DNA of 64,000 nt from Muricea muricata (taxonomy: Eukaryota > Cnidaria > Anthozoa > Malacalcyonacea > Plexauridae). The stretch spans positions 30,392,421-30,456,420 of the forward strand of contig OY979716.1 in assembly GCA_963855995.1 (NCBI GenBank), read 5' to 3'. The position numbers were made by a program, and so were the translations under genes. Shown here in pieces: positions 31,054-44,243 of the stretch. Under the pieces are notes generated by a model. The model had not been told where the DNA came from and searched no databases. It was given only the letters and a program-made list of their open reading frames with translations. How positions within the stretch are numbered: the stretch's first letter is position 1; each line of letters starts with the position of its first letter.

Positions 31054-33565
31054 GAACCTCAAAGAATTGTTCTGGGTCAAAAAGACGTTTTTAGAAGAGG
31101 AAAAGGACTGTTACAACCATCTTCATCAAATGATGAAGCATGTTACATATCAGTTCTCGACAGCTTGGAACAACTTCTAAATGATGAATTTTTGTTGAAC
31201 CAGGTAAAGTGTAAAAGTACCATATTTTTTCCCTCAAGCCCTGCAACATGAGTGGGGACTCTTTTCAGACCTTCAAATGGTTGGACGAAGGTTTACGGGA
31301 GGAAAAAGCCTAATTTAAAGGGAGCTTTTTTGTTTATTCATTAGGGGAAGGGGGGGGGGGTATTTCTTTGTTTTTGAGGGAATAGTTGTGGTTTTGTGAA
31401 CTTAGGTTCTGTATGTTTCTTATTAATTTTTATGCAATACAGGTTGAAAATCCGCACAGAAGCACTGATGGTCTTATAAGAGGCTATTGCGATGGGCAGC
31501 AATTTCAAAGTCACCCCCTGTTCTCAATAGACCCAAAAGCTTTGCAAATCATGCTATACTACGATGACCTGGAAACATGTAACCCACTTGGATCAAAGGT
31601 TACAAAACATAAACTTGGTAAGATTATAAACAGGTTTTTTAAAAGTTTTACTAGTCCATACACGCTATGCATAATGCATTCCAATTCGCATCAAAACGAG
31701 ATCGGTAGGTCAAATGGCGGTAGGACGAGCTCTTTTGGAAACAAATAACTAAGAAAATATTGAATTTGTTTTGGGTTTTTGTTATATTGATTTTGTAACG
31801 AATACAAAAACAAGTTCAGAAGTGAAAATTGACCTGTCAGCTTCGTTTTGGAGAGAGTCGTTTCCAGGTTCCAAACAAGAGGGAGGCATTTTATTGCATA
31901 TAAAATAATACAAAATTTAAAAGAATAAAAAAATAATTGATTTCATATAGGAGCTTTTTATTACACACTTGGTAACATCAATCCAAAGTATCGGTCATCA
32001 ACAAAGGCAATACAGCTTCTGTGCTTATGTAAAACCACTGATATTAAGAAGTATGGTATTGACGCAGTACTTCAACCGTTCATTACAGATTTGCACAAGT
32101 TGGAACAGGTACAGGTAGTCCACTGCCCTCTGTGTATTGTAAAAGCCAACATTTCTACCAAAAATAGTATGATTTAATTTAACTTTAGTTAACAGCACTC
32201 TTTAAATAGGAAGATGGCCATCCATTCATGATCAATGGTCAAGTGAGAAATTTTCGTAGTTCCATAGCTTACGCGTCTGGGGATAATCCAGGAATCCAGC
32301 CACTAGGGGGATTAAAAGAAGGTTGCCAAGCGCATCGTAAGTGTCGTCACTGCCTTGGGCTTGATGAGCAGATTAAATCTATGGTGAGATAACAAAAATT
32401 GCATTAAGTTCATTTTCTATTGTATTAATTTTTCAGAAATTGAGTTATAAATATTATTAATTTAAGTGCCAAAGTGGCACGGGGAGAAACGCAAATAGAC
32501 AAGTTTGGATGTTTATGGTAAACTAGTTGTATATTATTGATATACAGCAATGAAAGTTAAAAAGCAAGCTTTTAATTGTGACTTTTTAATTTTAGTTTCA
32601 TGAGAAATACTTTTTGCTTCGCACACAAGACAGCTACAACAAACACTGTGATGAAATTTCAGCTTTTGGAGAGTATTTTAGCAAAACGTATGGGATTAAC
32701 AGAAGATCCATCTTTAGTAGTAGCAGATTTTTCCATGTGGTTGGTGGGCTGCCAACTGATGCAATGCACGATATCCTTGAAGGTGTATTACATTATGAAA
32801 TGAAGGAGATGATGAAAAATTTTATCAAGATCGAAGGCTTTCTAACTGTGGATGAATTAAATCGCAGAATATCCGATTTTATAGCTATTGTACAGACACA
32901 CTACTATGAGGTGAAAAACATACTGACAGTGACCCAGTACATTAAAATTGTTAAAAATTAATATAAATAATGCATTTTTATATCAAGGTTCAACAGTCTG
33001 TGCAGGTGACCTTGAGTACTATCAAGCATTAAAGGACCAACAAGATTCATTAGAAAGGCAAACAAATATTACAAAGTAAGTAAAATACATAACATAAATT
33101 TTAAATTGATTCACTTTGTTCTTTTTGGAAAAATGACCTAGTTTGTCCTATGATAATGACAGGAGACAACCCAAGTATACATGCTAAGTTGTACACTAGC
33201 AGTGTTTTTGCTTCTTATTTAGACTTAAATGGATGTCAGTTCAGGGCACAACATTCAAGGTGGGATGTTTTGTTTGTACTGGGCAAGATGAGGAAGAAAT
33301 GCCAAAATTTGCTTTGGTGAAGGAAATATGCATTGTCGAGCAAAATTTACACAATTTGTGGTTGGTAACAAAGGAGCTTTTGACAACCTCTTTCAACGGG
33401 CATGTCAATGCATTTGAAGTAAATCAAAACCAAGGAAACTTTGTTCTGGTAAAACAGGAACACCTTCCATATGGCCTAGCACTCCACTTGATCACAATTG
33501 AGCAAGCTGGGCAAGTAAAAACTTATGTTTGCCCAAAGTATCAACTGCCACCTGTTAATGTATAG
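31054..33565 (+). CDS. CACTA/EnSpm-like transposase, 5' end missing
   Basis: Exons 31054-31203, 31443-31617, 31951-32108, 32210-32383 and 32596-32910 join in frame with GT/AG borders; later exons at about 32990-33074 and 33222-33565 follow, the last ending in a stop. Motifs: CDGQQFQSHPLFSIDP, MLYYDDLETCNPLGS, KLGAFYYTLGNINPKYRS, YGIDAVLQPFITDLHKLE, CRHCLG, FHVVGGLPTDAMHDILEGV. The order Asp-Asp-Leu...NPLGS, N(I/P)P.YRS, CRHC and HDILEGV resembles metazoan CACTA (EnSpm) transposases. N-terminal exons are absent: the first exon begins at an acceptor with the IS3EU-like fragment upstream. The link between 32910 and 32990 is out of frame, so an exon is lost or unrecognised. I saw no CACTA termini. 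Confidence 0.5.
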
Positions 33566-35299
33566 ATAAGAATGGGTGTGCTTTACTGGTGATAGAAGTG
33601 AAATATACCAAAGTCTGTATATAAACTGTACATGTAATATTCCCTACAAGGACTAAAGATTTGTGGATGAAAAACAACTTTTCATCAGTCGACATTTCAG
33701 ATTTTCAGTTCAAGTCAAGTGTTAATTATTCATTGTACTTTCTTGCATTCTCATTGATTGAGAGCCTACACATATTTATTTGTATTTCAGCAGACACAAA
33801 ATAAATCTTGTACAGTATTTGTCATCGGCAAATTAAATTTGGACATGACAAATAAATGTAGCATTTGTCATGTCCATATTTTATAGACGACTTCTCACAG
33901 AATGAATAATAAAAGAATTATTGAATTGAGCTTTAGCACAGGATGTTAGAATTGTTCAGACCTCGGTCACCATTATCTGCCTCAACCTGGATTTAGCAGA
34001 TAAATATGACCAGGTCAGAATAATTCTGATTTTTAACTAGATGCAGTCAAAAACCAAATAAGTAAGTAGAGTACAGGCGACAATCTCTGTTTTAGAAGAT
34101 GTTCGCGCTAAGCAAAAACGCCGGCATAAATAAAAAGCTGCATATGCGAACGGTCACAGACATAAATAGAAAAAATGTGCACATGTGTATGCTAAAATTC
34201 AATTGCACATTAACATTCTGGTCATTGGCATTAAAAGTCAACACTACATGATGAACTATAGAAATTTGATATTAAATTGTTTTGTCGTTCATGCCGTGGT
34301 TATTTATTGCAAAAAAGCGGCGTGTTATAACATAATATGTTAATATAATGTACTGTAGTCAGTATATAACCTACCTCGCTAAGATGCTTGATATCCGACA
34401 CATCCACATTTTTCTTTACTTTACGTTGATCAGCAAGCTTCTAGCTATTGTTAATATTATTTTGACGCTAAAAGTCTCCTGTTTTTCCCCTTCACTAACC
34501 CGTAAAAGCACCTTATTTCTCTTTTCATGCTATTTTAAAGTCTATTCACATCACAAGTGAAAAAGAATCGATCCGCCATTTTGAAAATCATTTGAGCATT
34601 ACCATACCTAATCACCCATGACGTGTGGAGTAACTTTGACACCCACCGCAATTTTTACTCTCCGCATGGGGTAGCTTGTCAGTTACACCTTTTTTAGGAG
34701 TAAGTAATTTCAGATCTTACACATTATACCATTATCACAAGGGGTAGAAATTACACCTAATACTTTTACACACACAAAAGGAGTAAAATTCACACCAAAT
34801 TGGAGTAAAAATTACCCCTGAAAATTTACAGTGTACAACATAATGTACATAGGTTCTTTTCCTTTTCATGTGTTTAATTAAATCGTGGTGATGTAAACTC
34901 GTCTTTTAAGGTATTTTTGCCAGAGTTGGCCAGATTAAGTACATAAAAATTTAAAAAATTTGAAAGTTATGGCTCCCTTGAATTCGTAGTATCACATAGA
35001 AGGTTCACACTTGGTAATTTAATGCTTGACATGTAGAACTTTAAGTATTCCAATTATTACAACATGCGTAAACAATCTTAATTTCGCGGCCTAGCATAAG
35101 GATTGAATGAAAGTGGTAACATTACAGTTCTGAACCTACCAATATTCTTTACATTCCTAGTGTATAGGAAACCTTGTCGGATCAACTTAATTCAAAGGAA
35201 ATTCTCTTTATGCAACCAAACTCCTGAAGCAATTAACAATTTTCTTCGAAGACTTGCTCGATGACGCCAACCAATTGCAGATTAAGCATATGCCAATTA
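33566..35299. other. no gene seen; scattered short repeats
   Basis: No convincing coding region. A short hairpin (33949-34028, GAATTGTTCAGACCTCGGTCA against TGACCAGGTCAGAATAATTC, imperfect) and a block at about 34615-34835 with repeated GGAGTAA...TTACACC words (several in direct and inverted order) look like eroded MITEs. Confidence 0.4.
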
Positions 35300-35681
35300 C
35301 AGTCAAACGGGATGGTCTGTTCCCCCCAATATTGCAAGATTGCCGTCAATATTGCAATGCTCATGCGCTAATTGCTCCGAGCAAGTTGTACCGGAACTTG
35401 CAAGTTGCAACTATATCAGTTTTAACAAATTTGTTGATTTCAATACTTTCCTGGCAGATTTTCGCTGATGAAAATACCGCCAAACAATATTAGTTACTTT
35501 GCAGTATTTTTATCAGCGAAAATCTGCTAGGAAAGTACTGAAATCAACAAAATTTGTTAAACTGATATAGTTGCAACTTGTAAGTTTCGGTGCAACTTGC
35601 TCGGAGCAATTAGCACATGAACATTGCAATATTGACGGCAATCTTGCAATATTGGGGGGAATAGAACATCCGGTTTCACTG
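35300..35681. mobile_element. full-length foldback MITE, Tc1/mariner-type, 382 bp
   Basis: Two arms of about 180 bp, nearly perfect reverse complements, meet around 35494. Ends CAGTCAAACGGGATG... and ...CATCCGGTTTCACTG, flanked by TA (35298-35299, 35682-35683). The arms contain CCAATATTGCAAGATTGCCG and GCAGATTTTCGCTGAT. A transcript would form a long hairpin. Confidence 0.8.
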
Positions 35682-35904
35682 TAAAAGGCCTAATATATAG
35701 GAAAGCGAGCGGCTCTCAATTATATTTCGGTCCCTTTTTAGCAGCGCCGGCGATGTGTCAAATTTCCTGTTGAAGTATTGAGAAGTGAGAACTGACCCAA
35801 GGCATAAACCGCATATTACAAAATAGAAAAAAGTCTTAACTGCCTGTGGCTGTGGCGAGAATTGAACCTTTGAAGTGGAGCGCGCTTTTTAAACCTTTTG
35901 AAAT

Positions 35905-36062
35905 TTATTATAACAATAGAGTTGACGTTCGCGGGCATAAATATGTTTTTGGCCCGACTCAGAATCATTTTAGCCCGAGCGTAGCGAGGGTTAAAATGAG
36001 CCCTGAGGAGGGCCAAAGACATACTTATGCCCGAGAACATCAACTCTATTACTATTATAATA
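35905..36062. mobile_element. palindromic foldback element
   Basis: TTATTATAACAATAGAGTTG...CGGGCATAAATATG...CCCGAGCGTAGCG on the left and its reverse complement on the right (GAGGGTTAAAATGAG...TATGCCCGAGAACATCAACTC), about 75-bp imperfect arms around CGTAGCG. No coding capacity. Confidence 0.65.
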
Positions 36063-36347
36063 ACTTTAAAGGCCTTTTAACGTTTAACTTTAACTTTGTT
36101 TTTCAAAAAAACAATTACACCACTCTCCTCCGCAGAGGCTAAAGTTTTTCAGGCAATTTTCAGGCAAGCTTGGGCAAGAATATCAATTTTGTGAGCGAGC
36201 GCGCGGGGAGCGACGGGAAGATTGAAATTTGAGAAGCCTCTGCTGAATAATGAATTAAACATGGCGGAAATAGCGTCAAATTACGGAAGAGCCTAGTCTT
36301 GAGGATGGTCTTGAGTTATTTTTAATTCAAGATGGAGGCGTTCGAAA

Positions 36348-39138
36348 ATGCAAATGTTATATGCAAATGAGATAAAGCATGTTTTGTCTTTGACAAACAG
36401 ACCTTTTCAGGATGCAATGGTCAGGGAAAAAGTGTTATGTTCGGAGTGTTTTAAAAGTACAGGAGAGGTGAAGTTCTTTTTAGAAGATGTTGGATTAAAA
36501 CATCATTTCAAAATTAAACACAACTCAACGCTAAACGACCACGTCCGTCGTGATTGTAAAATGTATTTCCATGATCTACACGGTCAGAAAACATTGAAAA
36601 TGTTGAATCAACTGTCAGAATTGCGACTCAAAATGGTATGTATTGTTATTTTGTATTTGATATGTGTGTCACTATCTCTTTTCTTCTGATACCAAGTATT
36701 AATATACTGGAGAGAAATATATATTATGTGGGCATATCGTATGACAATCATATAAAAGCATGGGTTTTTGATATTTTTGTATAACTCCAATCGTGAATTA
36801 ACAGAGTATGTTGCAACATGTACTACAACTCCTGGCTCTGAAAGTATAAACGTCGTCGCAAAAAGTCGCCGTGAAGCAGCTAAATTATATGGGTTGTTAC
36901 TGCGCCATCGGGGTTATCTGAAGAGTTTAGGAGGACTGCCATGTTGTGTTGAAGTTCAACAGGTTGGGAATATGAACGGTAAACCTGGTCAATGTTTCAA
37001 TTTGTGGAATGCTGGGGGAAAAATTTATGCGGAATGCTTTCTACCTCCCAAAAGAGTGAGTTTATGTCTATTTTTTGCATCAATGTAATACAGTTTATTT
37101 GTCTATTTTCATGGCACCCACCTACTTAGGTCTGAGATGGTGCCCTTTAATACAAAATATAAACTGGTTTCTAGTAAAAGGCATCAAGTAAAAATTATGG
37201 CCATGCCTTGTAATATTATATAGCATAGTAATAGTGAAGCATTTATTTAAACATGATGGTATTTACAGCATAGCTGATGTGGTTGTGCACATAAGACTAA
37301 CTACAATCAGTTTTTTCAATTGATTTAAATTGTTGCTTTAGGGTTTAACAGTTTGTCATGCAGTACACCTGCAAATCTGCCTTCCCATTCCATGCCCTTC
37401 TTTCTATACATGTATATTTATTCTGACGGTAGATAATGTATAAAAAAGAGCTATAAGTGAGTAGATAATATATAGTAAAGAGCTATATTTTTTATCTCAG
37501 ACAATGTTACCAATGGCTGTAAGAAATATTGAAACCATGACTGGTTATCAGTCCGAAACTTATTCCATATTTCCTGTGAGTAACTCTCCATTGAAAGTTC
37601 TCTAAACTGTTTTTGGACACAAGGAATTTCGACCAGGTCAAGAGGAAGCTATTTTGAACTTGCTATCTGGAAAAGACACAATTGTCATCATCCCAACTGG
37701 AGGTGGTAAGACTATAACTTATGTTTTGCCATGCATTATGACCCCTTGTACAGCAATTGTTGTTTCACCTCTTGTCATGCTAATGTACGACCAAGTCACA
37801 AGATTGCAAAGTCATGGCATAAACACTTGTTACTATAATACATTACTTAGTGACAATGAACGACAGCATATTTTACATAATATGAAAGAACCAAGTTGCC
37901 AGTACCAGTTTGTATATGTAAGTCCAGAAGCAGTTGTGACTGAACAGTTCCAGAATTGTTTAGCAAAACTCAACAGTGAGAAGAAATTGAGCTTCTTTGT
38001 GGTGGATGAAGCACATTGTATTGACACTTGGGGAAAGGAATTCAGACCAGCATATCAAGAACTTGGAGTTCTTGGACAGTATGATGTCCCATTGGTAGCA
38101 CTCACAGGCACAGCAACAACCCAGACCCTAGAAGTGATTGCCTCTACGCTGAACATGCAAGATCCCCATACTATTAAAATGCCTAGCCGAAGAGATAACC
38201 TTATTTATTCAGTTGTGGATAAAAAAGAAAGCAAGGCAAAGCAGCAAGTCTGTAAGATAATTGAAGAGAATCACAGTGATGAGTGTGGTTTGTCTACTGT
38301 GCTACACAGGCTGATACTATTGAAATGGCATTTGTCCTGAAAGAGCCTGGCATATCTGCAACTTATTATAATGCTGGTGTGGAGAGCGAATGCGAAACGC
38401 ATCTTTGTGGTTAGATTGTAATGTAAATGTGATGTGTTGCACAAATGCATTTGGTATGGGGACAGATAAGAGTGATGTTCGGTTTGTTGTGCACCTTACA
38501 TTTCCATCGTCACTAGAAGATTATACCCAAGAATCAGGTAGAGGGGGACGAAATGGTGGAAATTGCTCTTGTATACTCTTGTACAGATTTGAAGACAGGA
38601 TGTTCCATCTTCGAAACATATCCCGAATTTCAGAGGATCAAGTGAAAGAGCAGAAACTTTCACTTTTGAATGGAATGACACATTTCTGTATGGACAAAGC
38701 TGAATGCAGAGTAAGGAATATTGCAAAATACTTTGAAGAAGATCAAGGAAATCCATGCACATTGTTTGATGTGTGTCAGAAGGGGATTGTTCATGATGTC
38801 AAAGATTATACAGAAGAAGCAAAGAATCTGATGCATTGTTTGACCAACTTGACTGTCCTTCAGTCCAGAATTAAAGTTACTGACCTTGTCCTAACATACA
38901 TCGGCTCAAAGTCAAAGGCTGTAGTAAGCTGTGGTTTCAATGGAGTACCACAATATGGCAAAGGTAAAGTGAATTTTAAGACTGCTTCAGCTCTGACACA
39001 ATTTGTACAGCTGTTGGTTTTTGGGGGATTTTTGAAGGAGAACCTACGGGAATTGGAAGACAAGGTGTCTTTAACCTATCTAACATTGGGCAGTGTAACA
39101 GATTTAATTAATGAGAAAAGTAGGGTATTTTTTTTTTA
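36348..39138 (+). pseudogene. RecQ-like DNA helicase, broken
   Basis: Two upstream exons, about 36348-36636 (Cys-containing, CSECF, HHFKIKH) and about 36800-37053 (SRREAAKLYGLLLRHRGYL, CFNLWNAGGK), precede the helicase exon that starts at 37501. Helicase motifs in order: FGHKEFRPGQEEAI (RecQ motif 0), IPTGGGKT (Walker A), VVDEAHCIDTWG (DEAH box), LVALTGTAT (motif III), then NAFGMGTDKSDVRFV and YTQESGRGGRNG (motifs V and VI), then a Cys-containing zinc-like region. Breaks: TAA at about 37603 before motif 0, a frameshift near 38300 and another near 38390. RecQ enzymes unwind DNA 3' to 5' using ATP. The unusual upstream exons suggest a lineage-specific, perhaps element-borne, family rather than BLM or WRN. 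I found no TIRs. Confidence 0.7.
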
Positions 39139-40351
39139 ACCATTGCCATATTAAAAACTTCTTGAGGCATTTGGTTGATGGCCAATTAGCTTAATCTTGG
39201 CCCTGGAATAATTAGAATTACCATGCATGCTGCATGTTGAATTTACAGTACTGTTTGTACACAGTAAACCTTACATCTCAGTATCTATGTACCAACGGTA
39301 GTTGATGTTGTGCTTGTCGCTGCTGCTATTTATGGTGGTCAGGAACTGTCGACTCAGTTTCACATGATGATCAGCTTACAGTTTCTTTCTTGAAACCTGT
39401 TTCCACAAACAAATTTATACTGGGGGGGGGGTGACCTAAGCCATCTTTCCCTGATCTTTTGGCAATTGGTTTCACACAATAATTTAACAAAAACATTCCC
39501 TACTGCAATCACTGGGTAGGCAAATGCTACAGTAGATTATATTATACCACTTTCTGAACAGTATGGCCCAAGAGCCTGCCTGACTGCCTCGAGTTGAAAC
39601 AAAAAGTAATTTGATGAACAGAACATTGTGACAAAATTATCAAAAAGTATTATTTAGTTGACGAACTATTGTACATTACAATTTTAAAGTTATTTATGTA
39701 AAAGCGTATTTGTTGAAAATTTGTAATATACAGTATGTTGTTACTGGGCTTTTACCATTTATACAATTTATATGAATTTTGTCATTGAATTTCAAATTTT
39801 GTCTCTTACCATTTGGTGTTGAACAACAGAAAACTGATTTGCAATTCTCGATTTGAGGTCATGCCTGGTATCTAACGAGCTAATAAATCTATCAAGATGA
39901 AAATTTTAAATTACAAATATATTGCAAATTTCGTATATCCAATTAAGGCCAGGTGAGACGAGTATGAAAGTTAAAATACAGTAGTGTTAGGATAGACCAC
40001 TTCCGAATTACGCTGGAAACTAACAACAAAGTTAGACCCAGTGGTAATGCTGTACATTACAGTTTCGCATGGAGCCTCGTTTTCAAGACAATGTCTGTAG
40101 TTGATGAAACCGAATTCTAAAGTGGTCTATTTCACATATTCTAGTCTTTATGAATTTTGTGTGTTTATAGCTTTAGGATCATAGTCTTCTCACGCGAAAA
40201 ATGGTTGGAAATCAATTAATGTAAATTTAGCTCAATTAATGTAAATAAAAAAGGTCATATCGGCTTACTGTTTCAACGGTTTACACTAACTGTTTACTGC
40301 CGACTAATTCTTTGTCTGGCATTTAACTGTTTACAGATTGGTGTACAGGGG
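39139..40351. other. no gene seen; one possible small MITE
   Basis: AT-rich, with a G-run near 39421. At about 39991-40131 a short inverted pair, ATAGACCACTTCCGAATT and AATTCTAAAGTGGTCTAT, could bound a 140-bp MITE. Nothing else stands out. Confidence 0.35.
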
Positions 40352-43300
40352 CTACTCTTTTAAAATTGTATATCTCGTATCAGGAAAACTGTCGTACAGC
40401 TTTGCTTTAAAAGTCTGTTTGATCTTCTCTTTCCCTTTCTGTTGTACGCAGATCAAGTTTTTGGAAATATTTCCAGACGCATCACCATTATTTTCAAGGG
40501 GATAGCATTCCACCTCTTGACGACCTTTATTTTCAAAAAAACCCCGCTTCAGGCAGAACCAAGCTCCTTTCAATTGATCAGGCAGTGATGACGGAACTGA
40601 ATGTCTTGAAGTGGGATGGATATCAAAGCCTTCTTTACTCATATAAGACCTCCTCGTGTACTTCCTCATATCCAGATTCGCCATCAGACGCTCACACATG
40701 TTTACCGTTGTGTGTCCCAACACATAATTCTTCAAAGGTTGTACAACCTCGGCCTCTACAAATGCATCGAGCTCAATACCATGGCCTTTCTTACCAAGAA
40801 GGTTAACGCAGCAATTTCTTTGCAAAAGGACACGAGTTGCCACTTGGACAGAAAATTGATAACATGTCGAAATACTTTGGTGTAGTAGTTGCGGAAACCA
40901 AGTTGAACGTACAGGGGTATTTGCACTTGATAAACTACTTCACGTGCGATGCCATCTCCATATGTGGTGGCACCATCATATAACTGCTGAAGTGAACCAT
41001 ATAGAAGAAACGCGGTTGCTCTGTGCTGAAACCTCTAAATTTGGTTAAAAGGAGTTGTTCGACGCTCTTTGTTTTGTCCAGGTCGCTTGACGGGAAAGCA
41101 TCACTACTAATAAATTCCAAAGCAGCTGCAATGTCGTAAGCCCTGCATGCATCAGCGATTGCTGCTCTCACCCTCACTAAATTATTGTCATCGAACTTTT
41201 TCTTCTTGAAAACATCTTTGGTTAGTCTTTTTCTCTTCATAATCTCTACCAAAATGCGATGAAAATCAGACAAACCATGCACTTTGAACACAGCCTCGCA
41301 AAAGTATCCCTTGTTGTGTAAATCACCTGGACAAAGGCCAACCCATCGATAAGATGCTGACCTGAACATAGCTGCATTATTAGTCTTACAGGTCCCTACA
41401 CCCCCAACTACCGAAGTTATAAATCCTGAACAAGTCCTGTCTGGTTTCGTCTCCTTTTCTTGATCGGCATTTAGATTTGACAAACTCTTGGGAAATGTTC
41501 TGTTCATCTCTTGAATTAGTAAATTTTCCTTATCTGAAAGCGCACTATCTTCCTCAAACAGACGTTGGGTGTTATCTAGGTGCATGGCTTTCGCCATCAC
41601 AAGTGGCAAAGGAATACTTGTGAACAAGGGGCCTGAATGTTGTGCGCCAGAATCGACCAAGAACTTGCACAATGCAGTGTTAGATTGAAGAACTGCAATG
41701 TTTAAAGGGGTCATACCTCACCCCTCTCGGCAATTAACATTAACGCCCAAGCCAACTAAGAACTTTGCAAAGGTATTGTGGTTCCGTTCAATGGCAACGT
41801 GCAGTAGGCCCCGTTGTAAATGGTCTTTAGTCAAGGCTAAGGTTCTGTTAATCTCGTTGTTTATTGTCTGGATGTACGACTCCTCGCTGTTTGTCGCGTT
41901 TGCATTTAATTGTTTTTGTGACAGGGTGGCGTACACGTCCCAAAAAGCTTTGTCTTCGACTTCAAAACGCTGTTTTTCAGTCGCAAGTGTTGTTGATTCT
42001 GTACGATGTGCTGCTGATCCATCCTGGTCATCTTCTTCATCCCCAACTCTACTTTCAGGGTTGCCATCTACGACACGTTCAGTGACGTCATCAAATGCCT
42101 TTTCTCTGGCACGTATTTCACTCACAGTCTCTTGGGTGTTCGTCGCATGTACTCTTTGACTAAGGAGTAGCTCGAAATGCGATCGTGCTGTTGCAACATC
42201 AAAATTACCGGTCAACAGAATCGAATGGTACATACTGCGCATCTTTTTTCTCATTTGGCAATTTGAACTGGTCAGTTAACTTGTCTAAAATACTCATTGT
42301 CCCTAAAATCGTACTGTTGTCTTCCACCGATCATGGCAAGATATGCACATTGCTTTTTACACTGTCAGTGCTGGTTAATATGTCTTCTACTTTTGGTACT
42401 GTAATGTTATATTTTGATGCAGAGTTTGTTTCAAATTCACCGGACTTTAATTTATTGTTCAATTGTTGTTCGCTCATTTCTTTCAATTGTTTTGCAAAAC
42501 ATGGAATCTTGATCGCACAGTTAATAATATCAAGTAAATACCTGTCAACAGCAGATGTAAATAATTCGTTCCTGTTTTCATCACTCTCTAAAAAGATATC
42601 TTCTGCCTTGATGTTTACGGTTTCACTTTGTGGCGAAAGACAAGCTTTTTCATCTTTAAAGATATCATCCATGCCATCAACGTTGGGGATAAGCAATGCT
42701 TGTGCAGTAAAATTCCCCATCGTGGGACCTATTGATTTGAACAGTCGCAAGTGTTTCTTTTTCCCTCGATAAATGTTAATGTTATCAATCAGAAGTATGA
42801 CAGGAACACCTGCTGGGGTGAGCTGAGTATTTTTTTCCTGTTGCTTGTTGCTTCTCTTGTCAAAAAAATCCATAGCTTTTCGCCAACTGACAGTTAGCCC
42901 GAGATGATTAAGCATGCCGATTAAACGGCAGCCAGCTCCAAATGAAATACAGAGACACGTAAACATGAGCTTAAAATCATTCTGAATTTTCTGATTTCGT
43001 AGGCTAATCAGAATTGCAAGAGAATGTACTGCACCCTTAACTCTGATCTCTGAAACGTTCTTCCGCCCCCCCCCCCCCGTATGCAATAGAAGGTTGTCAA
43101 GGATGCTGTGTAGAAGAGGACAAGTGTCTCTGACATTGCAAGCAAGTGATGAAAAGATACCACTGAAGTCTTCTTCTGACAAATTCTTGGACTGCATGTT
43201 AATGTTTAGGTACTTGATAAAGGTATCCAGCTCTTTATTCAGTTGTTCCACTTCGTGGGTGCAAAGAGTTTTGCAAGTTGACCTTTGTTGGACAAGGCGA

Positions 43301-43853
43301 TTGACCTCTTTCTGCATTAGACGAATTAAACAATCTTGCCATTCCTGTATTCGTGCTTGAAGTGCCGTTTGCATACGTAGCAATGTCTTTACCATATGCT
43401 TTTGTAACTTTTCCCCAGATATATGATCATCAAGTTTTTGTTAACACTCTCAAGTTCACTTGACGTATCTGCAATCAATTTCTTTATGTTCTCCACTTCT
43501 GGAGAATCACTCACATCTGACAACGAAGCAACACCTGGGGACGACAAGACATTGGAACTTTCTTGTAAGGTAAGTGACGTTTTGTGACTAATGCCTTTAT
43601 AAAACGTCACCCTTTCACTCCTGCTCCCTTTTCTTACAACTTCAGCTTTAGGGAATGCTTGTTTGATAGCATTGGTAGCCTGTACTTTCTGATAGGTGTT
43701 CAGGTGCAACAGTTCCATTACAGCATCTTGCCCCACATTTGATCCGTCCTTTTCTTCAAAATGCTCGTGTAATATTCTTATATGACTTTCCCTTCTTCTC
43801 TTGTGGAATGAGCTGCTTTCCTTTGGCTTACTTATTGCTATGGGATCTTTATC
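40352..43853 (-). pseudogene. large ankyrin-repeat gene of an uncharacterised, possibly transposase, family
   Basis: Read downward from an exon that starts at a splice acceptor near 43853. It begins basic (HKRRRESHIRILHEHFE) and continues as a helical region. A conserved core follows at 43395-42331: LLHTGGGGRKNVSEIRVKGAVHS, CISFGAGCRLIGMLNHLGLT, VPVILLIDNINIYRG, MGNFTAQALLIP. Two ankyrin-like repeats sit at 41780-41640 (GLLHVAIERNHNTFAKFLV, TPLNIAVLQSNTALCKFLV). Then come FRSASYRWVGLCPGDLHNKG and the C-terminal GHGIELDAFVEAEVVQPLK...SLPDQLKGAWFCL, ending at 40352. Breaks: frameshifts near 43430, 42260 and 40840, and stops near 42330 and 41715. Total about 1150 residues. The LIDNINIYRG Asp and ELDAFVE acids could be part of an RNase H-like DDE site. 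That is inference; I do not recognise a named family. Confidence 0.5.
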
Positions 43854-44054
43854 TAATAAGAAAAATTAGGCTATTTGAAGCTTACAGTTATTCATTTCAC
43901 AGCACTCATAGAATCCGTTTTCAGTCACTGAGAATCTTTGGTATTAAAACATGAGAATATACTGAGATTAACATTTTCTTTTATTTTAGTCTGCATAGAG
44001 GCATTCAGGAAATATAAACTGGTTTGTAGTTGGTTTTTTTTAAAATGAAAATAA

Positions 44055-44243
44055 AGGCCTGTTCAAATGAAGTCATCATCCAACATTGTTGGTTCAAAAA
44101 CGTTAGATAATGTTGGACAATCTTGGATGAGTATATGAACACAGTCAAAAGTGATGCAACATCACCAACATAGTGTTTAAACAAGCACAAAAATGTTGCA
44201 TCCAACAATTGGACTGACATGTTGGACTAATTTAAACAGGCCT
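44055..44243. mobile_element. Harbinger-type MITE, 189 bp, TAA duplication
   Basis: AGGCCTGTTCAAAT and ATTTAAACAGGCCT, 13 of 14 positions paired, flanked by TAA at 44052-44054 and 44244-44246. The interior has repeated CCAACATTGTTGG-type palindromes. Confidence 0.75.

Noticed and set aside
36348-39138. RecQ helicase as evidence of a Helitron
   Set aside because: Helitrons encode a Rep/PIF1-type helicase; this has RecQ motifs and no Rep domain or CTRR hairpin was seen.
40585-42772. Plus-strand open frames over the ankyrin-repeat gene
   Set aside because: Antisense shadows; the minus strand shows conserved-looking motifs and ankyrin-like repeats.
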